In this document: piece by piece, positions 17,432-29,674 of the stretch
Layout of the letters: every line of letters begins with the position of its first letter
How positions within the stretch are numbered: the first letter of the stretch is position 1
Assembly: GCA_902500805.1 (NCBI GenBank)
Contig: CABVSA010000002.1
Span: forward strand, 117,469-181,468
Length of the DNA stretch: 64,000 bases
Direction of reading: 5' to 3'
Source: an uncultured Nitrospira sp.
GTDB lineage: Bacteria > Nitrospirota > Nitrospiria > Nitrospirales > Nitrospiraceae
The notes under the pieces: generated by a model
Told to the model about the DNA's origin: nothing
The model's database searches: none
Seen by the model: the letters and a program-made list of their open reading frames with translations, nothing else
Translations under genes and position numbers: made by a program

Positions 17432-18106
17432 CTATCGCTGTCGCAACTGTTGTATGCGGCGAGTTGTGAGCCAACGGGTGATGACTTCCACCACGTTCTG
17501 CTGGACGGACTCTAGAGGAAGAGAGGCGTCAAAGACAACCATACGTCGGGGTTCTTGCCGAGCGAGGGTCCGAAATCCAGCTCGTACCTTCTCGTGAAAT
17601 TGGGTCGCCTCTCGATCAAGACGGTTCTGGGAGGAGCGTTGGCTTCGCCGTCGCGTCAGTCCGATACGAACCGGCACGTCGAAGAGCAGAGTCAAATGTG
17701 GAACAAGTTTTCCGGTTGCCCACTTGTTCATCGTGCGCAAGATCCGGAGGTCCAATCCCCGCCCATAGCCTTGATAGGCCATTGTCGAGTCTGAGAAACG
17801 GTCGCACACGACGATCATTCCCTGTTGGAGGGCCGGCTTGATCACATGATCGACATGTTGGCGCCTGGCCGCAAGGATAAGCCACACCTCGGTTTCCGGG
17901 GCAATGGTTTCCGAGGAATGGTCGAGGAGGAGACTGCGTAGTCGTTCAGCGAGAAGTGTCCCTCCGGGCTCTCGAGTGTGGAGGACGTGCCGGCCCTGTG
18001 CTGTCAGCCAGTCACAAAGTCTGCGGGCCTGCGTGGTTTTTCCGCTTCCTTCACCGCCTTCCAGCGTGATGAAGATACCGGATGATTTTTGTGTGGCAGG
18101 ACTCAT
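17432..18106 (-). CDS. tmk: Thymidylate kinase
   Basis: A 224-residue dTMP kinase. It has the P-loop L-E-G-G-E-G-S-G-K-T-T, the dTMP-site motif T-R-E-P-G-G-T, the D-R-F-S-D-S-T-M-A-Y-Q-G-Y-G-R-G signature, and the LID segment with several Arg (R-R-R-S-Q-R-S). It phosphorylates dTMP to dTDP for DNA synthesis. The frame extends to a GTG at 18,124. The ATG at 18,106 is chosen because it gives the usual short N-terminus, though the ribosome-binding site is poor for both. It is first in the tmk-holB-metG run. Confidence 0.95.
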   Translation of the reverse strand: MSPATQKSSGIFITLEGGEGSGKTTQARRLCDWLTAQGRHVLHTREPGGTLLAERLRSLLLDHSSETIAPETEVWLILAARRQHVDHVIKPALQQGMIVVCDRFSDSTMAYQGYGRGLDLRILRTMNKWATGKLVPHLTLLFDVPVRIGLTRRRSQRSSQNRLDREATQFHEKVRAGFRTLARQEPRRMVVFDASLPLESVQQNVVEVITRWLTTRRIQQLRQR

Positions 18107-18307
18107 CGACTCTTTTCTACGCACGCGTTTTTAAGAGCGGATCCTATGTCAGGTTGCGGGGAATAGCAAGGTGGACCTATTCAGGGATCCTTCCCGTTTG
18201 TTAGCATAACCCATTGAAATTAACAAGAAAACGCTTGCGACGTTTGTTCGGTACTCTGTAAGATGAATCACGGATCGTTCTCCCATTGAGGATGGGCTGA
18301 TTTTCTC

Positions 18308-18973
18308 ATGCTGAAGACTGCTCTGCGGCGATATTTTCTGACAGGACTGTTGTTAGTCACCCCTATTTGGGGCACGATTCTCGTTCTGAAAACTCTGTTC
18401 GTGGCACTGGACGGCATCTTGGGCGATGCGATGGCTGAGCTGGTGCCTGATCACTATATCCCCGGGCTTGGCATCGTGACGTTGGTATTGCTGATTTTCT
18501 TAGTTGGGTTGTTTGCCGCCAACTTCATCGGACGCCAGATCGTCAGTCACTGGGAGGATTGGCTCAATCGGTTGCCTCTGGTCCGAGGAATTTATTCGAC
18601 CTTGAAATCCATGATGGATATCCTCTCCTTTTCGGAGCGAGGGTCGTATCGGCGTGTGGTCTTGATCCAGTTTCCCAAGAATGGTCATTATTGTTTTGCC
18701 TTCGTGACGGGCATGACCAAAGGTGAGACGACGGCTTTGGGAGAAGATACGCTGATCCATGTGTATGTGCCGACTTCCCCCAATCCCACGTCGGGCTATT
18801 TTCTGCTCGTCCCTGAGCGGGAGGTCACGTCGGTTGATATCAGTATCGAAGAGGCGATGAAGCTGATTGTATCGGGGGGGTTGTACACGCCGACCGGAGC
18901 CGTGGCCTCAGCGTTGGCGGAGGCGAAGTGGAGTCAGATTAAACAGCCGGATGCTGGCGTGCCGATCGGATAA
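18308..18973 (+). CDS. DUF502 family membrane protein
   Basis: A 221-residue inner-membrane protein with two transmembrane segments (about residues 9-29 and 54-76). Conserved DUF502 features include the start R-Y-F-L-T-G-L-L, P-x-W-G-T, the P-L-V-R-G-I-Y-S-T-L-K motif after the second segment, and the T-S-P-N-P-T-S-G-Y-F segment in the soluble C-terminal part. The family occurs in bacteria and plants (LCV-like); its biochemical role is not established. It begins the plus-strand housekeeping block and precedes glmU by 56 bp. Confidence 0.9.
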   Translation: MLKTALRRYFLTGLLLVTPIWGTILVLKTLFVALDGILGDAMAELVPDHYIPGLGIVTLVLLIFLVGLFAANFIGRQIVSHWEDWLNRLPLVRGIYSTLKSMMDILSFSERGSYRRVVLIQFPKNGHYCFAFVTGMTKGETTALGEDTLIHVYVPTSPNPTSGYFLLVPEREVTSVDISIEEAMKLIVSGGLYTPTGAVASALAEAKWSQIKQPDAGVPIG

Positions 18974-19029
18974 GTCGAGTACCCCCAGGGTTCCTTTGCG
19001 AAACACTCATCATCGGGAGAATTCAGCGC

Positions 19030-20625
19030 ATGACGTCAATGGCTGATCAACAAGCAACGCGTTCGCCTATTGCCGGCCTCGGAGTGATCGTGATGGCAGC
19101 CGGGTTGGGCAAGCGAATGAAGTCCAACCATGTCAAAGTGTTGCATCAGGTCGCGGGGAAACCGATGGTGCAATACGCAGTCGACGTGGCGCTTCGCGTG
19201 GCAGGTCACCGTATTGCGGTCGTTGTTGGGCATCAAGCGGAGAAGGTCCGGCATGTCATCGAAGCGGGGATTACCGGCAGGCCGGGAGCGCAGGGGGTGT
19301 GTATCGTCGAGCAGGCGCAACAGCTAGGGACCGGTCATGCGGTCATGCAAAGCCGTTGCGTGTTTTCTCATGATGACGAGGTATGTCCGGCACAGTATCT
19401 TATTCTGAACGGCGATACGCCCTTGCTGAAGGAATCCACCGTGCGTGAGCTTCTGACTGTTCATCAACAAGCGGGGGCGACCGTCACTATTCTGACGGCG
19501 ATCCTGGATGATCCCAGCGGCTATGGGCGGGTGATCCGTCGTGACGTGAGCCATGAGGGGCATGCGCGTTCGTCATCGGACGTGCTGAAGATTGTCGAAG
19601 ATCGAGATGCCACGTCGGCCGAGCGGGCGAGTAAGGAAATCAATGTGGGCACCTACGTAGTGTCCGGAGCGTTTCTTTTTGAGGCGCTGGATAAGCTGGA
19701 GCCCGATAATGCGCAGGGTGAATACTACCTGACCGATATCGTGCGGATGGCGGTTGCGCAAGGCCGGCGCGTGGCTGCCGTGACGCTTCGGGACCCTGAT
19801 GAAGGGTTAGGAGTCAACACCAGGCAACAGCTGGCGGCAGCAGAACTGGTCGTCCGGCAACAGATTCGGGAACGCTGGCTTGATGCGGGCGTGACGATGC
19901 GAGACCCAGGCTCAGTGTGGATCGATGCGGGCGTCATGATCGGCAAAGATACGGTCCTGTACCCTCATGTCGTCCTTGAGGGGAACACGGTGATCGGTGA
20001 GGAGACCACGATCCGTTCGGGGGTTCGGATTACCGATTGCGTGATCGGTAATCATGTTGAGGTGCTGGACTCCTGTGTACTAGGCCAATCCCGTATTGAG
20101 GACGACGCGCATGTGGGGCCGTTTGTCCATCTTCGTCCTGGTGTCGTCGTGAGGCGGCGAGCGAAGGTCGGAAATTTTGTCGAAATGAAGAAGACCGAGT
20201 TGGGCGAGGGGTCCAAGGCCAATCATCTCAGTTATTTGGGGGATGCCACGATTGCTGAGGGAGTGAATATCGGTGCCGGGACGATCACCTGCAACTATGA
20301 CGGCCTGAAGAAGCATCATACGGTAATCGGGAAGAATGTGTTTCTAGGGAGTGATACCCAGCTTGTGGCGCCGGTCACGATCGGGGATGGAGCCGTGATT
20401 GCTGCAGGGACGACCGTGACGCAGAACGTACCTGTCGATTCGTTAGCGATTTCCAGAGTCCCTCAGGCCAATCGGATTGGGTGGGTGGCTAAACGACGGG
20501 CCTTGGTAGAAAGAGCTGCACCCAGCGTCGCTTCAATGAAGACCACTGCGAAGCGCCTAACCGTAACAAGAGAGAAGACTTCGACGAAGTCGAAGAAAAA
20601 GCCTGGGCGGTCATCAAGGGGCTGA
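19030..20625 (+). CDS. glmU: Bifunctional UDP-GlcNAc pyrophosphorylase / GlcN-1-P acetyltransferase GlmU
   Basis: A 531-residue enzyme. The N-terminal nucleotidyltransferase (about 15-260) carries V-M-A-A-G-L-G-K-R-M and later L-N-G-D-T-P-L and E-I-N-V-G-T-Y. The C-terminal left-handed beta-helix acetyltransferase (about 275-490) has hexapeptide repeats and N-Y-D-G-L-K-K-H. It makes UDP-GlcNAc for peptidoglycan and LPS. The protein is longer than typical GlmU (about 455-460) because of an N-terminal extension, an Arg/Asp-Ser insertion around residue 180 and a basic tail rich in Lys and Ser after about residue 495. GGGAGAA precedes the ATG. It is paired with glmS, which supplies GlcN-6-P. Confidence 0.96.
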   Translation: MTSMADQQATRSPIAGLGVIVMAAGLGKRMKSNHVKVLHQVAGKPMVQYAVDVALRVAGHRIAVVVGHQAEKVRHVIEAGITGRPGAQGVCIVEQAQQLGTGHAVMQSRCVFSHDDEVCPAQYLILNGDTPLLKESTVRELLTVHQQAGATVTILTAILDDPSGYGRVIRRDVSHEGHARSSSDVLKIVEDRDATSAERASKEINVGTYVVSGAFLFEALDKLEPDNAQGEYYLTDIVRMAVAQGRRVAAVTLRDPDEGLGVNTRQQLAAAELVVRQQIRERWLDAGVTMRDPGSVWIDAGVMIGKDTVLYPHVVLEGNTVIGEETTIRSGVRITDCVIGNHVEVLDSCVLGQSRIEDDAHVGPFVHLRPGVVVRRRAKVGNFVEMKKTELGEGSKANHLSYLGDATIAEGVNIGAGTITCNYDGLKKHHTVIGKNVFLGSDTQLVAPVTIGDGAVIAAGTTVTQNVPVDSLAISRVPQANRIGWVAKRRALVERAAPSVASMKTTAKRLTVTREKTSTKSKKKPGRSSRG

Positions 20626-20682
20626 TCGCGGAACGATAACGTCGAATTAATTGTCTGCCAACCAATAAGGCGGGGTATTGCC

Positions 20683-22512
20683 ATGTGTGGGATTATTGGA
20701 TATGTCGGCAACCAGGAAGCGGTGCCGATTCTTATTGGAGGATTGTCGAAGTTGGAGTACCGCGGCTACGATTCATCGGGAGTGGCCGTCTTGCAGGGAG
20801 AGAAAATCACCGTCAAGCGGAGTGTGGGCAAGCTGGTGAATCTTCAGAATGCGCTTAAGGCCAATGGGCTCACGGGAACGGTCGGAATCGGCCACACTCG
20901 GTGGGCGACGCATGGCAAGCCCTCGGAACAGAACGCCCACCCGCATCGCTCAAAAGGATGCGTGTTGGTGCATAACGGGATCATCGAAAATTATCAGCAG
21001 TTGAAGCAACAGCTCGAGAAAGACGGCTATAAGTTTGTTTCAGAGACCGATACGGAGGTCGTCGCTCATCTGATTGATAAGTATCTTCAACAGAGAAATA
21101 AGCTAGCCGATGCTGTGCGTTTGGCGACGAAAGATGTGAAAGGTAGTTACGCACTGGCAGTGATGTCGGAGCGTGAGCCGGGAACCTTGATTGCTGCTCG
21201 GTCGGGCTGTCCGCTGGTCGTCGGGCGGACAGCGCATGCATCCTATATCGCCTCCGATGTCATGGCCATGATGGCGCATACGCGGGAAGTGACTTATCTC
21301 GAAGAGGGGGACGTGGCCGTCGTTACCCAAGACGATGTGCAACTGACCGATTCCGATGGTCGGGCTGTCTCGCGAAAGGCGTCGAAGATCACATGGGATG
21401 CATCCGCAGCAGAGAAGAGTGGCTACCCGCACTTCATGCTGAAAGAGATTCATGAACAGCCGCAGACCATTCTGGATACCATGCGAGGGCGGTATTCCTA
21501 TGAGACGGGAGAAGCGGATCTCCCGGACATCGGGCTGACACCGAAAGAATTCGCGTCTTTGGAACGGATCTGGATCGTGGCTTGTGGAACGTCCTGGCAT
21601 GCCGGTCAGGTCGGGAAGTATCTTTTTGAGGAGATGGTCCGGACGCCGGTTCAGGTGGATATTGGCAGCGAGTTTCGCTATCGTGATCCGCTCGTCGGCA
21701 AGAAGGATTTGTTTATTACGATCTCCCAATCCGGTGAGACGGCTGATACGCTTGCCGCTGCACGAGAGGCCAAGGCCAAGGGGGCGCGAGTCGTGTCCAT
21801 TGTGAACGTGGTGGGGAGCACATTGGCCCGTGAGTCGGATGGAGTTTTGTATACCCATTGCGGGCCGGAGATCGGTGTGGCCTCGACGAAAGCGTTTACG
21901 GCGCAGTTGACGGCGCTCTATCTCCTGGCCTTGCATTTCGCGCGAGTTCGTAATGTGATGAAGGTAGCCGATGGTCAAGCTTGGCTTGATCGGCTCGTGC
22001 GATTACCGGTCTTGGTTGAGAGCGTTCTCCAGCGAGAGGCCGAAATCGTCGCGATCGCCAAACGCTATTACAAGAAGCGGAATTTCCTGTTCTTGGGGCG
22101 CGGGATCAATTATCCGATTGCGCTGGAGGGCGCGCTGAAACTTAAGGAAATTTCCTACATCCATGCCGAAGGCTATGCAGCAGGCGAGATGAAGCATGGC
22201 CCGATCGCATTGATCGATAAAGATATGCCGGTTGTGGTCTTGGCGCCACGAGATCGACTGTATGACAAGACTGTCAGTAATCTCATGGAAGTGAAGGCAC
22301 GACACGCTCCAGTGATTGCGTTCGTGGCGGAAGGCGAACGCGAACTCGGTAAGATCGCGGATGCGGTGTTCACAGTACCGGATACTCATGCGTTGATCTC
22401 TCCAATGCTGTTTACAATCCCCCTTCAACTTCTGGCATACCATATCGCGGTGTTGCGGGGTGCGGATGTGGATCAGCCGAGGAATTTAGCGAAGAGTGTG
22501 ACGGTGGAATGA
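20683..22512 (+). CDS. glmS: Glutamine--fructose-6-phosphate aminotransferase (isomerizing)
   Basis: A 609-residue enzyme of normal length. After Met removal the nucleophile is Cys in M-C-G-I-I-G-Y-V-G. The glutaminase domain shows G-H-T-R-W-A-T-H-G and Y-D-S-S-G. Two SIS domains follow, with C-G-T-S-W-H-A-G, S-Q-S-G-E-T-A-D-T and S-T-K-A-F-T, and the C-terminus ends P-R-N-L-A-K-S-V-T-V-E as is typical. It makes GlcN-6-P, the first step toward UDP-GlcNAc. It lies 57 bp after glmU. No glmS ribozyme-like leader is apparent in that short gap. Confidence 0.98.
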   Translation: MCGIIGYVGNQEAVPILIGGLSKLEYRGYDSSGVAVLQGEKITVKRSVGKLVNLQNALKANGLTGTVGIGHTRWATHGKPSEQNAHPHRSKGCVLVHNGIIENYQQLKQQLEKDGYKFVSETDTEVVAHLIDKYLQQRNKLADAVRLATKDVKGSYALAVMSEREPGTLIAARSGCPLVVGRTAHASYIASDVMAMMAHTREVTYLEEGDVAVVTQDDVQLTDSDGRAVSRKASKITWDASAAEKSGYPHFMLKEIHEQPQTILDTMRGRYSYETGEADLPDIGLTPKEFASLERIWIVACGTSWHAGQVGKYLFEEMVRTPVQVDIGSEFRYRDPLVGKKDLFITISQSGETADTLAAAREAKAKGARVVSIVNVVGSTLARESDGVLYTHCGPEIGVASTKAFTAQLTALYLLALHFARVRNVMKVADGQAWLDRLVRLPVLVESVLQREAEIVAIAKRYYKKRNFLFLGRGINYPIALEGALKLKEISYIHAEGYAAGEMKHGPIALIDKDMPVVVLAPRDRLYDKTVSNLMEVKARHAPVIAFVAEGERELGKIADAVFTVPDTHALISPMLFTIPLQLLAYHIAVLRGADVDQPRNLAKSVTVE

Positions 22513-22515
22513 GGT

Positions 22516-22599
22516 GTGAAGGCAGGTCCCTCTGCTCGCTCAACGCGCGGCCTCAGAAGGCCCTCGTTGAATGCGCGCAATAAGGGACCCTACCTTCAC
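22516..22599. repeat. Long interrupted palindrome between glmS and gatC
   Basis: The outer arms GTGAAGGCAGGTCCCT (22,516-22,531) and AGGGACCCTACCTTCAC (22,583-22,599) are almost perfectly complementary. An inner arm pair, CAACG..GGCC (22,541-22,554) and GGCC..CGTTG (22,559-22,569), encloses a six-base loop. The element starts three bases after the glmS stop and could fold into one extended RNA or DNA hairpin. Its ends contain GTGAAGG units related to the heptads seen at the SagB-type gene. It may act as an mRNA-stabilising or attenuating element or be a REP/MITE-like repeat. Confidence 0.8.
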
Positions 22600-22626
22600 G
22601 CCTCATGGGGGAAAGGCAAAGAAGAG

Positions 22627-22920
22627 ATGGAGATCACGCAGCAGGATGTTGAGAAAGTAGCGCAATTGGCGCGATTGGCGCTGACGGCTTCGGAGAAAGA
22701 GACCTTTGCGAAGCAGTTGAGCCAGATTCTTTCGCACGTTGATCAGCTCAATCAGTACGACACAACTGGCATTGAGCCGACCGCCACGGTGATGGGGCAA
22801 GTCAATGTCTTTCGGGCGGATATTGTGCGCCCCTCTCTTCCGGTGGAGAAAGCGTTGGCCAACGCACCGGAACGTGAATCGGATGGCTTTGTAGTCCCAA
22901 AAATCATAGAGGAGCGTTAA
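22627..22920 (+). CDS. gatC: Asp-tRNA(Asn)/Glu-tRNA(Gln) amidotransferase subunit C
   Basis: A 97-residue GatC of normal size beginning M-E-I-T-Q-Q-D-V-E-K-V-A-Q-L-A-R-L. It contains the typical I-L-S-H-V-D-Q-L-N-Q-Y-D-T and the late N-A-P-E-R-E-S-D-G-F-V-V-P-K-I. The open frame runs upstream through the palindromic element, but the ATG at 22,627 matches the family start and has a GAAGAG-type site. GatC stabilises the GatA-GatB complex that converts misacylated tRNAs to Asn-tRNA or Gln-tRNA. gatA and gatB follow in the same unit, interrupted by other genes. Confidence 0.96.
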   Translation: MEITQQDVEKVAQLARLALTASEKETFAKQLSQILSHVDQLNQYDTTGIEPTATVMGQVNVFRADIVRPSLPVEKALANAPERESDGFVVPKIIEER

Positions 22921-22990
22921 CCGTCAATGACCGTCTCATCCGTAGCTAGCCTGGATGAGATATGACAATCGACGGAAGGCGAGGCAATAC

Positions 22991-23347
22991 ATGTTTCGAC
23001 AAATGTTACGTTCAAAAATTCATCGCGCGACGGTGACAGGAGCTCACCTTGAGTACGAGGGAAGTCTGACGATCGATCAAGACTTGATGGAGGCCGCCGG
23101 CATTCTCCCCTATGAAGCCATTGTCTGCTCGAATCTGAATAACGGCGAGCGATTCATGACCTATGCCATCAATGGGGCACGCGGAAAGGGAGAGATTATT
23201 TTGAATGGTCCTACAGCCAGGAAAGCGGCAGTCGGGGATCAGATCATCATCTTTTGTTATGAGTATTATGGTGAAGAAGAAATCAAGAAGCACGTGCCCA
23301 AGATCGTACGCGTGAATGAGAAGAATCGAATTGTGACAGTGAGCTAG
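22991..23347 (+). CDS. panD: Aspartate 1-decarboxylase
   Basis: A 118-residue pyruvoyl enzyme proenzyme. From the ATG at 22,991 the self-cleavage site Gly24-Ser25 (Y-E-G-S-L-T-I-D) falls exactly where the family has it, and AAGGCGAGG lies upstream. The frame extends 12 codons further upstream without support. Other family motifs are [12 protein letters not shown] and [12 protein letters not shown]. It makes beta-alanine from aspartate for pantothenate and CoA. It sits between gatC and gatA, apparently within the same operon. Confidence 0.97.
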   Translation: MFRQMLRSKIHRATVTGAHLEYEGSLTIDQDLMEAAGILPYEAIVCSNLNNGERFMTYAINGARGKGEIILNGPTARKAAVGDQIIIFCYEYYGEEEIKKHVPKIVRVNEKNRIVTVS

Positions 23348-23405
23348 TCGGCCCACCGGCGGCTGTCGGTGTGTTGTTCACGCGTGTATCGACAATAGGA
23401 ATGTC

Positions 23406-24872
23406 ATGTCTCTCCACAAGTTAGGTCTCGTCGAACTTCATAAGAAATTCACGGCAGGGGAAGTGACTGCGATAGAGATCGTGCGTGCCTATTTTCTCCG
23501 GATCAGTCAGGTGGAGCCGAAGGTGAAGGCCTTTGTCACTCAGACAAAAGACATGGCCTATCAGCAGGCGGAGGAGTTGGATCACAAGCTCAAAGTGTGG
23601 AGAAAGACTCATCCGCTGACCGGGATGCCGCTTGCGGTCAAAGATAATATCTGTACGGATAGTGTGCCGACGACCTGTAGTTCTCGAATGTTGCAACATT
23701 TTGTTCCACCATACGATGCGACGGTCGTCTCAAGGCTGCGCTCGCAGGAGTATATCTTGGTGGGCAAGACCAATTTGGATGAATTCGCAATGGGGTCATC
23801 GACAGAGAACTCCGCATTTGGCCCCAGCCGAAATCCTTGGAATCTTCACTGTGTGCCGGGTGGATCGAGTGGAGGATCTGCAGCGGCGGTGGCCGCGGAG
23901 GAATGTGCGGCGGCACTTGGGTCCGACACCGGGGGGTCGATCAGGCAGCCGGCTGCCTTCTGTGGTGTGGTAGGAGTGAAACCTACCTATGGACGTGTGT
24001 CGCGGTACGGTCTCATAGCATTTGCTTCATCACTTGATCAGATCGGACCAATCACACGCAATGTGCCCGATGCGGCGTTTCTCCTGCAAGCCATTGCCGG
24101 CCACGATCCGATGGATTCCACGTCGGTTGATCGTCCTGTGCCGGACTACTTGAAAGCGTTACAGAAACGTGATCTCAAAAACGTGAGGATCGGCGTGCCT
24201 GTCGAGTTTTTCGCCGAGGGAATTGATCCGGAGGTCGAGCGGGCGGTCCGGGCCGCAATCGGGGAGCTGAAGCAGCTTGGTGCGGAGGTCAAGGAGATCC
24301 GTCTACCACGGACCGATGCCGCCGTGGCGGTCTACTACGTGATCGCGACAGCGGAGGCCAGTTCAAATCTTGCCCGCTTCGACGGCGTGAAGTTTGGGTT
24401 CCGCGCCAAGGAAACGAAAGACCTGCTTGAACTGTATATGAAAACGCGACAGGAAGGGTTCGGGCCGGAAGTCAAACGCCGAATTATGCTCGGGACCTAT
24501 GTACTCAGCGCAGGGTACTATGATGCCTACTATGGGAAGGCGCAAGCCGTGCGCACGCTGGTCTGTCAGGACTTCGAGGCCGCATTCAAGGAGGTGGACC
24601 TCATTGTCACTCCGGCGACGCCGACACCGGCCTTCAAATTGGGCGAAAAAAGCGAAGATCCTTTGCAGATGTATCTGTCTGATATTTTCACCATTTCGGT
24701 GAATCTGGCAGGTTTGCCGGCGATCGCGCTGCCCTGTGGGTTTAGCAAAGCAGGGCTTCCGATCGGACTTCAACTGATCGGGCGGGCCTTTGAAGAAGAC
24801 ATGATGCTACGCGCTGCACATGCCTATGAGCAATCTACAGCATGGTATCGACAGAGGCCGAGTATCCGGTAA
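23406..24872 (+). CDS. gatA: Asp-tRNA(Asn)/Glu-tRNA(Gln) amidotransferase subunit A
   Basis: A 488-residue amidase-signature enzyme. It has the catalytic Lys in L-A-V-K-D-N, the cis-Ser in [10 protein letters not shown] and the nucleophile Ser in [11 protein letters not shown]. It releases ammonia from glutamine and channels it to GatB. Length and the C-terminal [11 protein letters not shown] motif are typical of GatA. It lies 58 bp after panD and before the DUF948 and YtxH genes. Confidence 0.97.
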   Translation: MSLHKLGLVELHKKFTAGEVTAIEIVRAYFLRISQVEPKVKAFVTQTKDMAYQQAEELDHKLKVWRKTHPLTGMPLAVKDNICTDSVPTTCSSRMLQHFVPPYDATVVSRLRSQEYILVGKTNLDEFAMGSSTENSAFGPSRNPWNLHCVPGGSSGGSAAAVAAEECAAALGSDTGGSIRQPAAFCGVVGVKPTYGRVSRYGLIAFASSLDQIGPITRNVPDAAFLLQAIAGHDPMDSTSVDRPVPDYLKALQKRDLKNVRIGVPVEFFAEGIDPEVERAVRAAIGELKQLGAEVKEIRLPRTDAAVAVYYVIATAEASSNLARFDGVKFGFRAKETKDLLELYMKTRQEGFGPEVKRRIMLGTYVLSAGYYDAYYGKAQAVRTLVCQDFEAAFKEVDLIVTPATPTPAFKLGEKSEDPLQMYLSDIFTISVNLAGLPAIALPCGFSKAGLPIGLQLIGRAFEEDMMLRAAHAYEQSTAWYRQRPSIR

Positions 24873-24941
24873 AACTCAGGCGGCAAGAAGACAACGGAGT
24901 CGGGGGCGATCTGATGCGGCGACTGACCAGGAGGGGCAACT

Positions 24942-25349
24942 ATGACGATTATTGAAATCGCAGTACTCCTTGTCGCTGTAGCGTTTGCAGTGCTGGTTGG
25001 ATGTCTCATACCTGTTTTGTTGCAGGTCCGCAAAACGGTTATGGAGTCTGAACAGCTTCTGTCCAAGATGAACACAGAGGTGCCGGCCCTTGTGGCTGAG
25101 TTACGAACGATGAGCCAGAACTTGAACGACGTGGCGGGTCAGGCGCGCGAGGGTGTTGAACATGCGGCTGTCTTACTACACGCCGTAGGTGAGGTTGGTG
25201 AATCGGTGCGGCAAGTACACCATGTCGTGTGTGGGTCAGGCGGAACGCTATTGAGTAATGTGGCGAGTATGGTTGCTGGCGTCAAGGCCGCGACCCACGT
25301 GGTCCGGGAACGCATGAAGCATGAGGGAGGGACACACAATGGCGGATGA
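24942..25349 (+). CDS. DUF948-domain membrane-anchored protein
   Basis: A 135-residue protein with one N-terminal transmembrane segment (about residues 5-27). A helical, coiled-coil-like part follows, with repeated small polar residues (L-V-A-E-L-R-T-M-S-Q-N-L-N-D-V-A), as in DUF948 and methyl-accepting-type helices. AGGAGG precedes the ATG. Its 3' end overlaps the YtxH-domain gene by 11 bp. The DUF948-YtxH pair is common in bacteria and is thought to be envelope- or stress-related, but the function is not established. Its insertion between gatA and gatB is notable. Confidence 0.85.
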   Translation: MTIIEIAVLLVAVAFAVLVGCLIPVLLQVRKTVMESEQLLSKMNTEVPALVAELRTMSQNLNDVAGQAREGVEHAAVLLHAVGEVGESVRQVHHVVCGSGGTLLSNVASMVAGVKAATHVVRERMKHEGGTHNGG

Positions 25350-25658
25350 ACGAGGATCTTCGACTGCGGTGTTGCTAGCGTTTCTCAGTGGTGCGGCTAT
25401 GGGTGCGGTGATGGGATTGTTACTGGCGCCGCAAACGGGCAATGAGTCGCGTGACAGACTGCGAGGGTATGCTCGTCGTGCCGAAACCGATTTGCGGGAT
25501 CTCGCCGGGCGAGCCGGTGAGGTCTTTGAAGAAGCCGTCGATCAGGGTAGGGAATTTGTCGAGTCGAAACGTTCGGTTCTGCGGGAGGCTTTCGATGCCG
25601 GGCGTGAGGCGATGAAGCGTGAACGAGGGCACATCCAAGATGAGGGGGCGGAACGCGG

Positions 25659-25662
<4 letters not shown>
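25339..25662 (+). CDS. YtxH-domain protein
   Basis: A 107-residue protein with the YtxH-type N-terminal glycine-rich hydrophobic segment ([20 protein letters not shown]) followed by a long charged amphipathic helix rich in Arg, Glu and Ala. The ATG at 25,339 has GGGAGGG seven bases upstream and is preferred over an in-frame codon at 25,321. It overlaps the DUF948 gene upstream and the gatB start downstream by ATGA, so all are translationally coupled. Related proteins are linked to general stress responses; the role here is unknown. Confidence 0.88.
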
Positions 25663-28396
<2,734 letters not shown>

Positions 28397-28433
28397 CCTG
28401 TTTTTCCGCCATAGTCTGGATTAATTAATTCAT

Positions 28434-28793
28434 ATGGTGATTAAGCAAAATCGTGGCCGGGAGTGGCTGGAATGGCAGCGACGTCTGTTCACCCTTGCTC
28501 AGGTAGGCGGAGTGATCGGGGTTGTTTGGTTGGGAGTCGCACTCTTCTCTGGAGAGATGGGACTCTCACGGTATTTCGCCATGCGGGATTATGCCAAGAA
28601 CTTGGAGCAAGAGTTGTCGGTATTACGTCATGAAAATGTCACCTTGCAGCACGATATTCTGCGCCTCCAGCATGATCCAACTAAGATCGAACAATTAGCC
28701 CGTGAGCAGTTAGGCTATGTGCGGAAAGGTGAGACGGTGTACCAATTCATCCCAGGTTCGGAGAAACAACAGGAGCCTTCTGCGAAGCCATGA
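28434..28793 (+). CDS. FtsB/DivIC-type septum formation initiator protein
   Basis: A 119-residue bitopic protein with a short basic N-terminus, one transmembrane segment (about residues 22-42) and a coiled coil with leucine heptads (about 55-85, L-E-Q-E-L-S-V-L-R-H-E-N). The conserved tail E-Q-L-A-R-E-Q-L-G-Y-V-R-K-G-E follows. FtsB links FtsL and FtsQ in the divisome. Its place after eno and its overlap with era by ATGA support the assignment. FtsB and DivIC cannot be distinguished from sequence alone. Confidence 0.9.
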   Translation: MVIKQNRGREWLEWQRRLFTLAQVGGVIGVVWLGVALFSGEMGLSRYFAMRDYAKNLEQELSVLRHENVTLQHDILRLQHDPTKIEQLAREQLGYVRKGETVYQFIPGSEKQQEPSAKP

Positions 28794-29674
28794 AGTTTGG
28801 AACGGTTGCCATCATCGGACGGTCCAACGTGGGCAAGTCAACTCTACTGAATCGCCTGCTAGGCGAGAAAATCTCGATTGTCTCGAGTAAGCCGCAAACA
28901 ACAAGGACTCGAGTGATGGGTATTGTGCATGCGGAAGGGGCGCAAATCGCCTTTCTCGACACACCGGGACTGCATAAGCCGGACCATTTGTTGAATCGGC
29001 GGATGGTCCGCGCGGCGGTGGAAACGCTGGAAGATGCGGATGTGTTGTATATGCTGATGGAGGCGACGAGCCGTCCAGGTCCCGGAGATTTGTCAGCCAT
29101 CAAATATATGAAAGAAGCTCTGGCGAAGCAGCCGAGGCCGGTGATCTTAGTCATGACGAAAATCGATCTGGTGAACAAGCATAAGATGCTTCCCGTTCTT
29201 GATCAGTATGCCCAGCTGTTTGCATGGACGGAAGTGGTGCCGGTGTCCGCTCAGGTCAACGACAATGTGGAGCGATTGCTTGCGGTGACGGTTCCATACC
29301 TTCCGTCAGGGGAAGGAGTGTATGGCGAAGATATGGTGACAGATCAGACGATGAGGACGTTGGCGGCCGAAATGATTCGTGAGAAGGTCATTCAGGCGAC
29401 AGAGGATGAAGTCCCATATGCGACGGCGGTAGAGATCGATGAGTTTGTTGAGGAGGGAAGGCTCGCGAAGATTCGGGCGTCAATTATGGTTGAGCGAGAG
29501 ACACAGAAAGGTATTCTGATCGGGAAGCAAGGGGAGCGGCTGAAATCAATCGGGACCCAAGCCCGATTGGACATGGAAAAGGTTTTTGGGATGAAAGTGT
29601 TTCTTGAGCTGTGGGTGAAAGTCAGAAAAGACTGGCGCGAAGATGAACAAGCTCTTGTGCAGTTGGGCTACTGA
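28790..29674 (+). CDS. era: GTPase Era
   Basis: A 294-residue GTPase. It has G1 G-R-S-N-V-G-K-S-T, switch region K-P-Q-T-T-R, G3 D-T-P-G-L-H-K-P, G4 M-T-K-I-D and G5 V-S-A. The C-terminal KH domain (about 200-290) contains I-L-I-G-K-Q-G-E-R-L-K and ends near L-G-Y. Era binds the 16S rRNA 3' end and helps 30S assembly. Its start overlaps the ftsB-like stop. The 208-bp downstream gap to mgtE contains only a short CCGGT/ACCGG inverted repeat. Confidence 0.97.
   Translation: MKFGTVAIIGRSNVGKSTLLNRLLGEKISIVSSKPQTTRTRVMGIVHAEGAQIAFLDTPGLHKPDHLLNRRMVRAAVETLEDADVLYMLMEATSRPGPGDLSAIKYMKEALAKQPRPVILVMTKIDLVNKHKMLPVLDQYAQLFAWTEVVPVSAQVNDNVERLLAVTVPYLPSGEGVYGEDMVTDQTMRTLAAEMIREKVIQATEDEVPYATAVEIDEFVEEGRLAKIRASIMVERETQKGILIGKQGERLKSIGTQARLDMEKVFGMKVFLELWVKVRKDWREDEQALVQLGY

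Noticed and set aside
20626..20682. glmS ribozyme upstream of glmS
   Set aside because: The gap to glmU is only 57 bp, too short for the ribozyme core.
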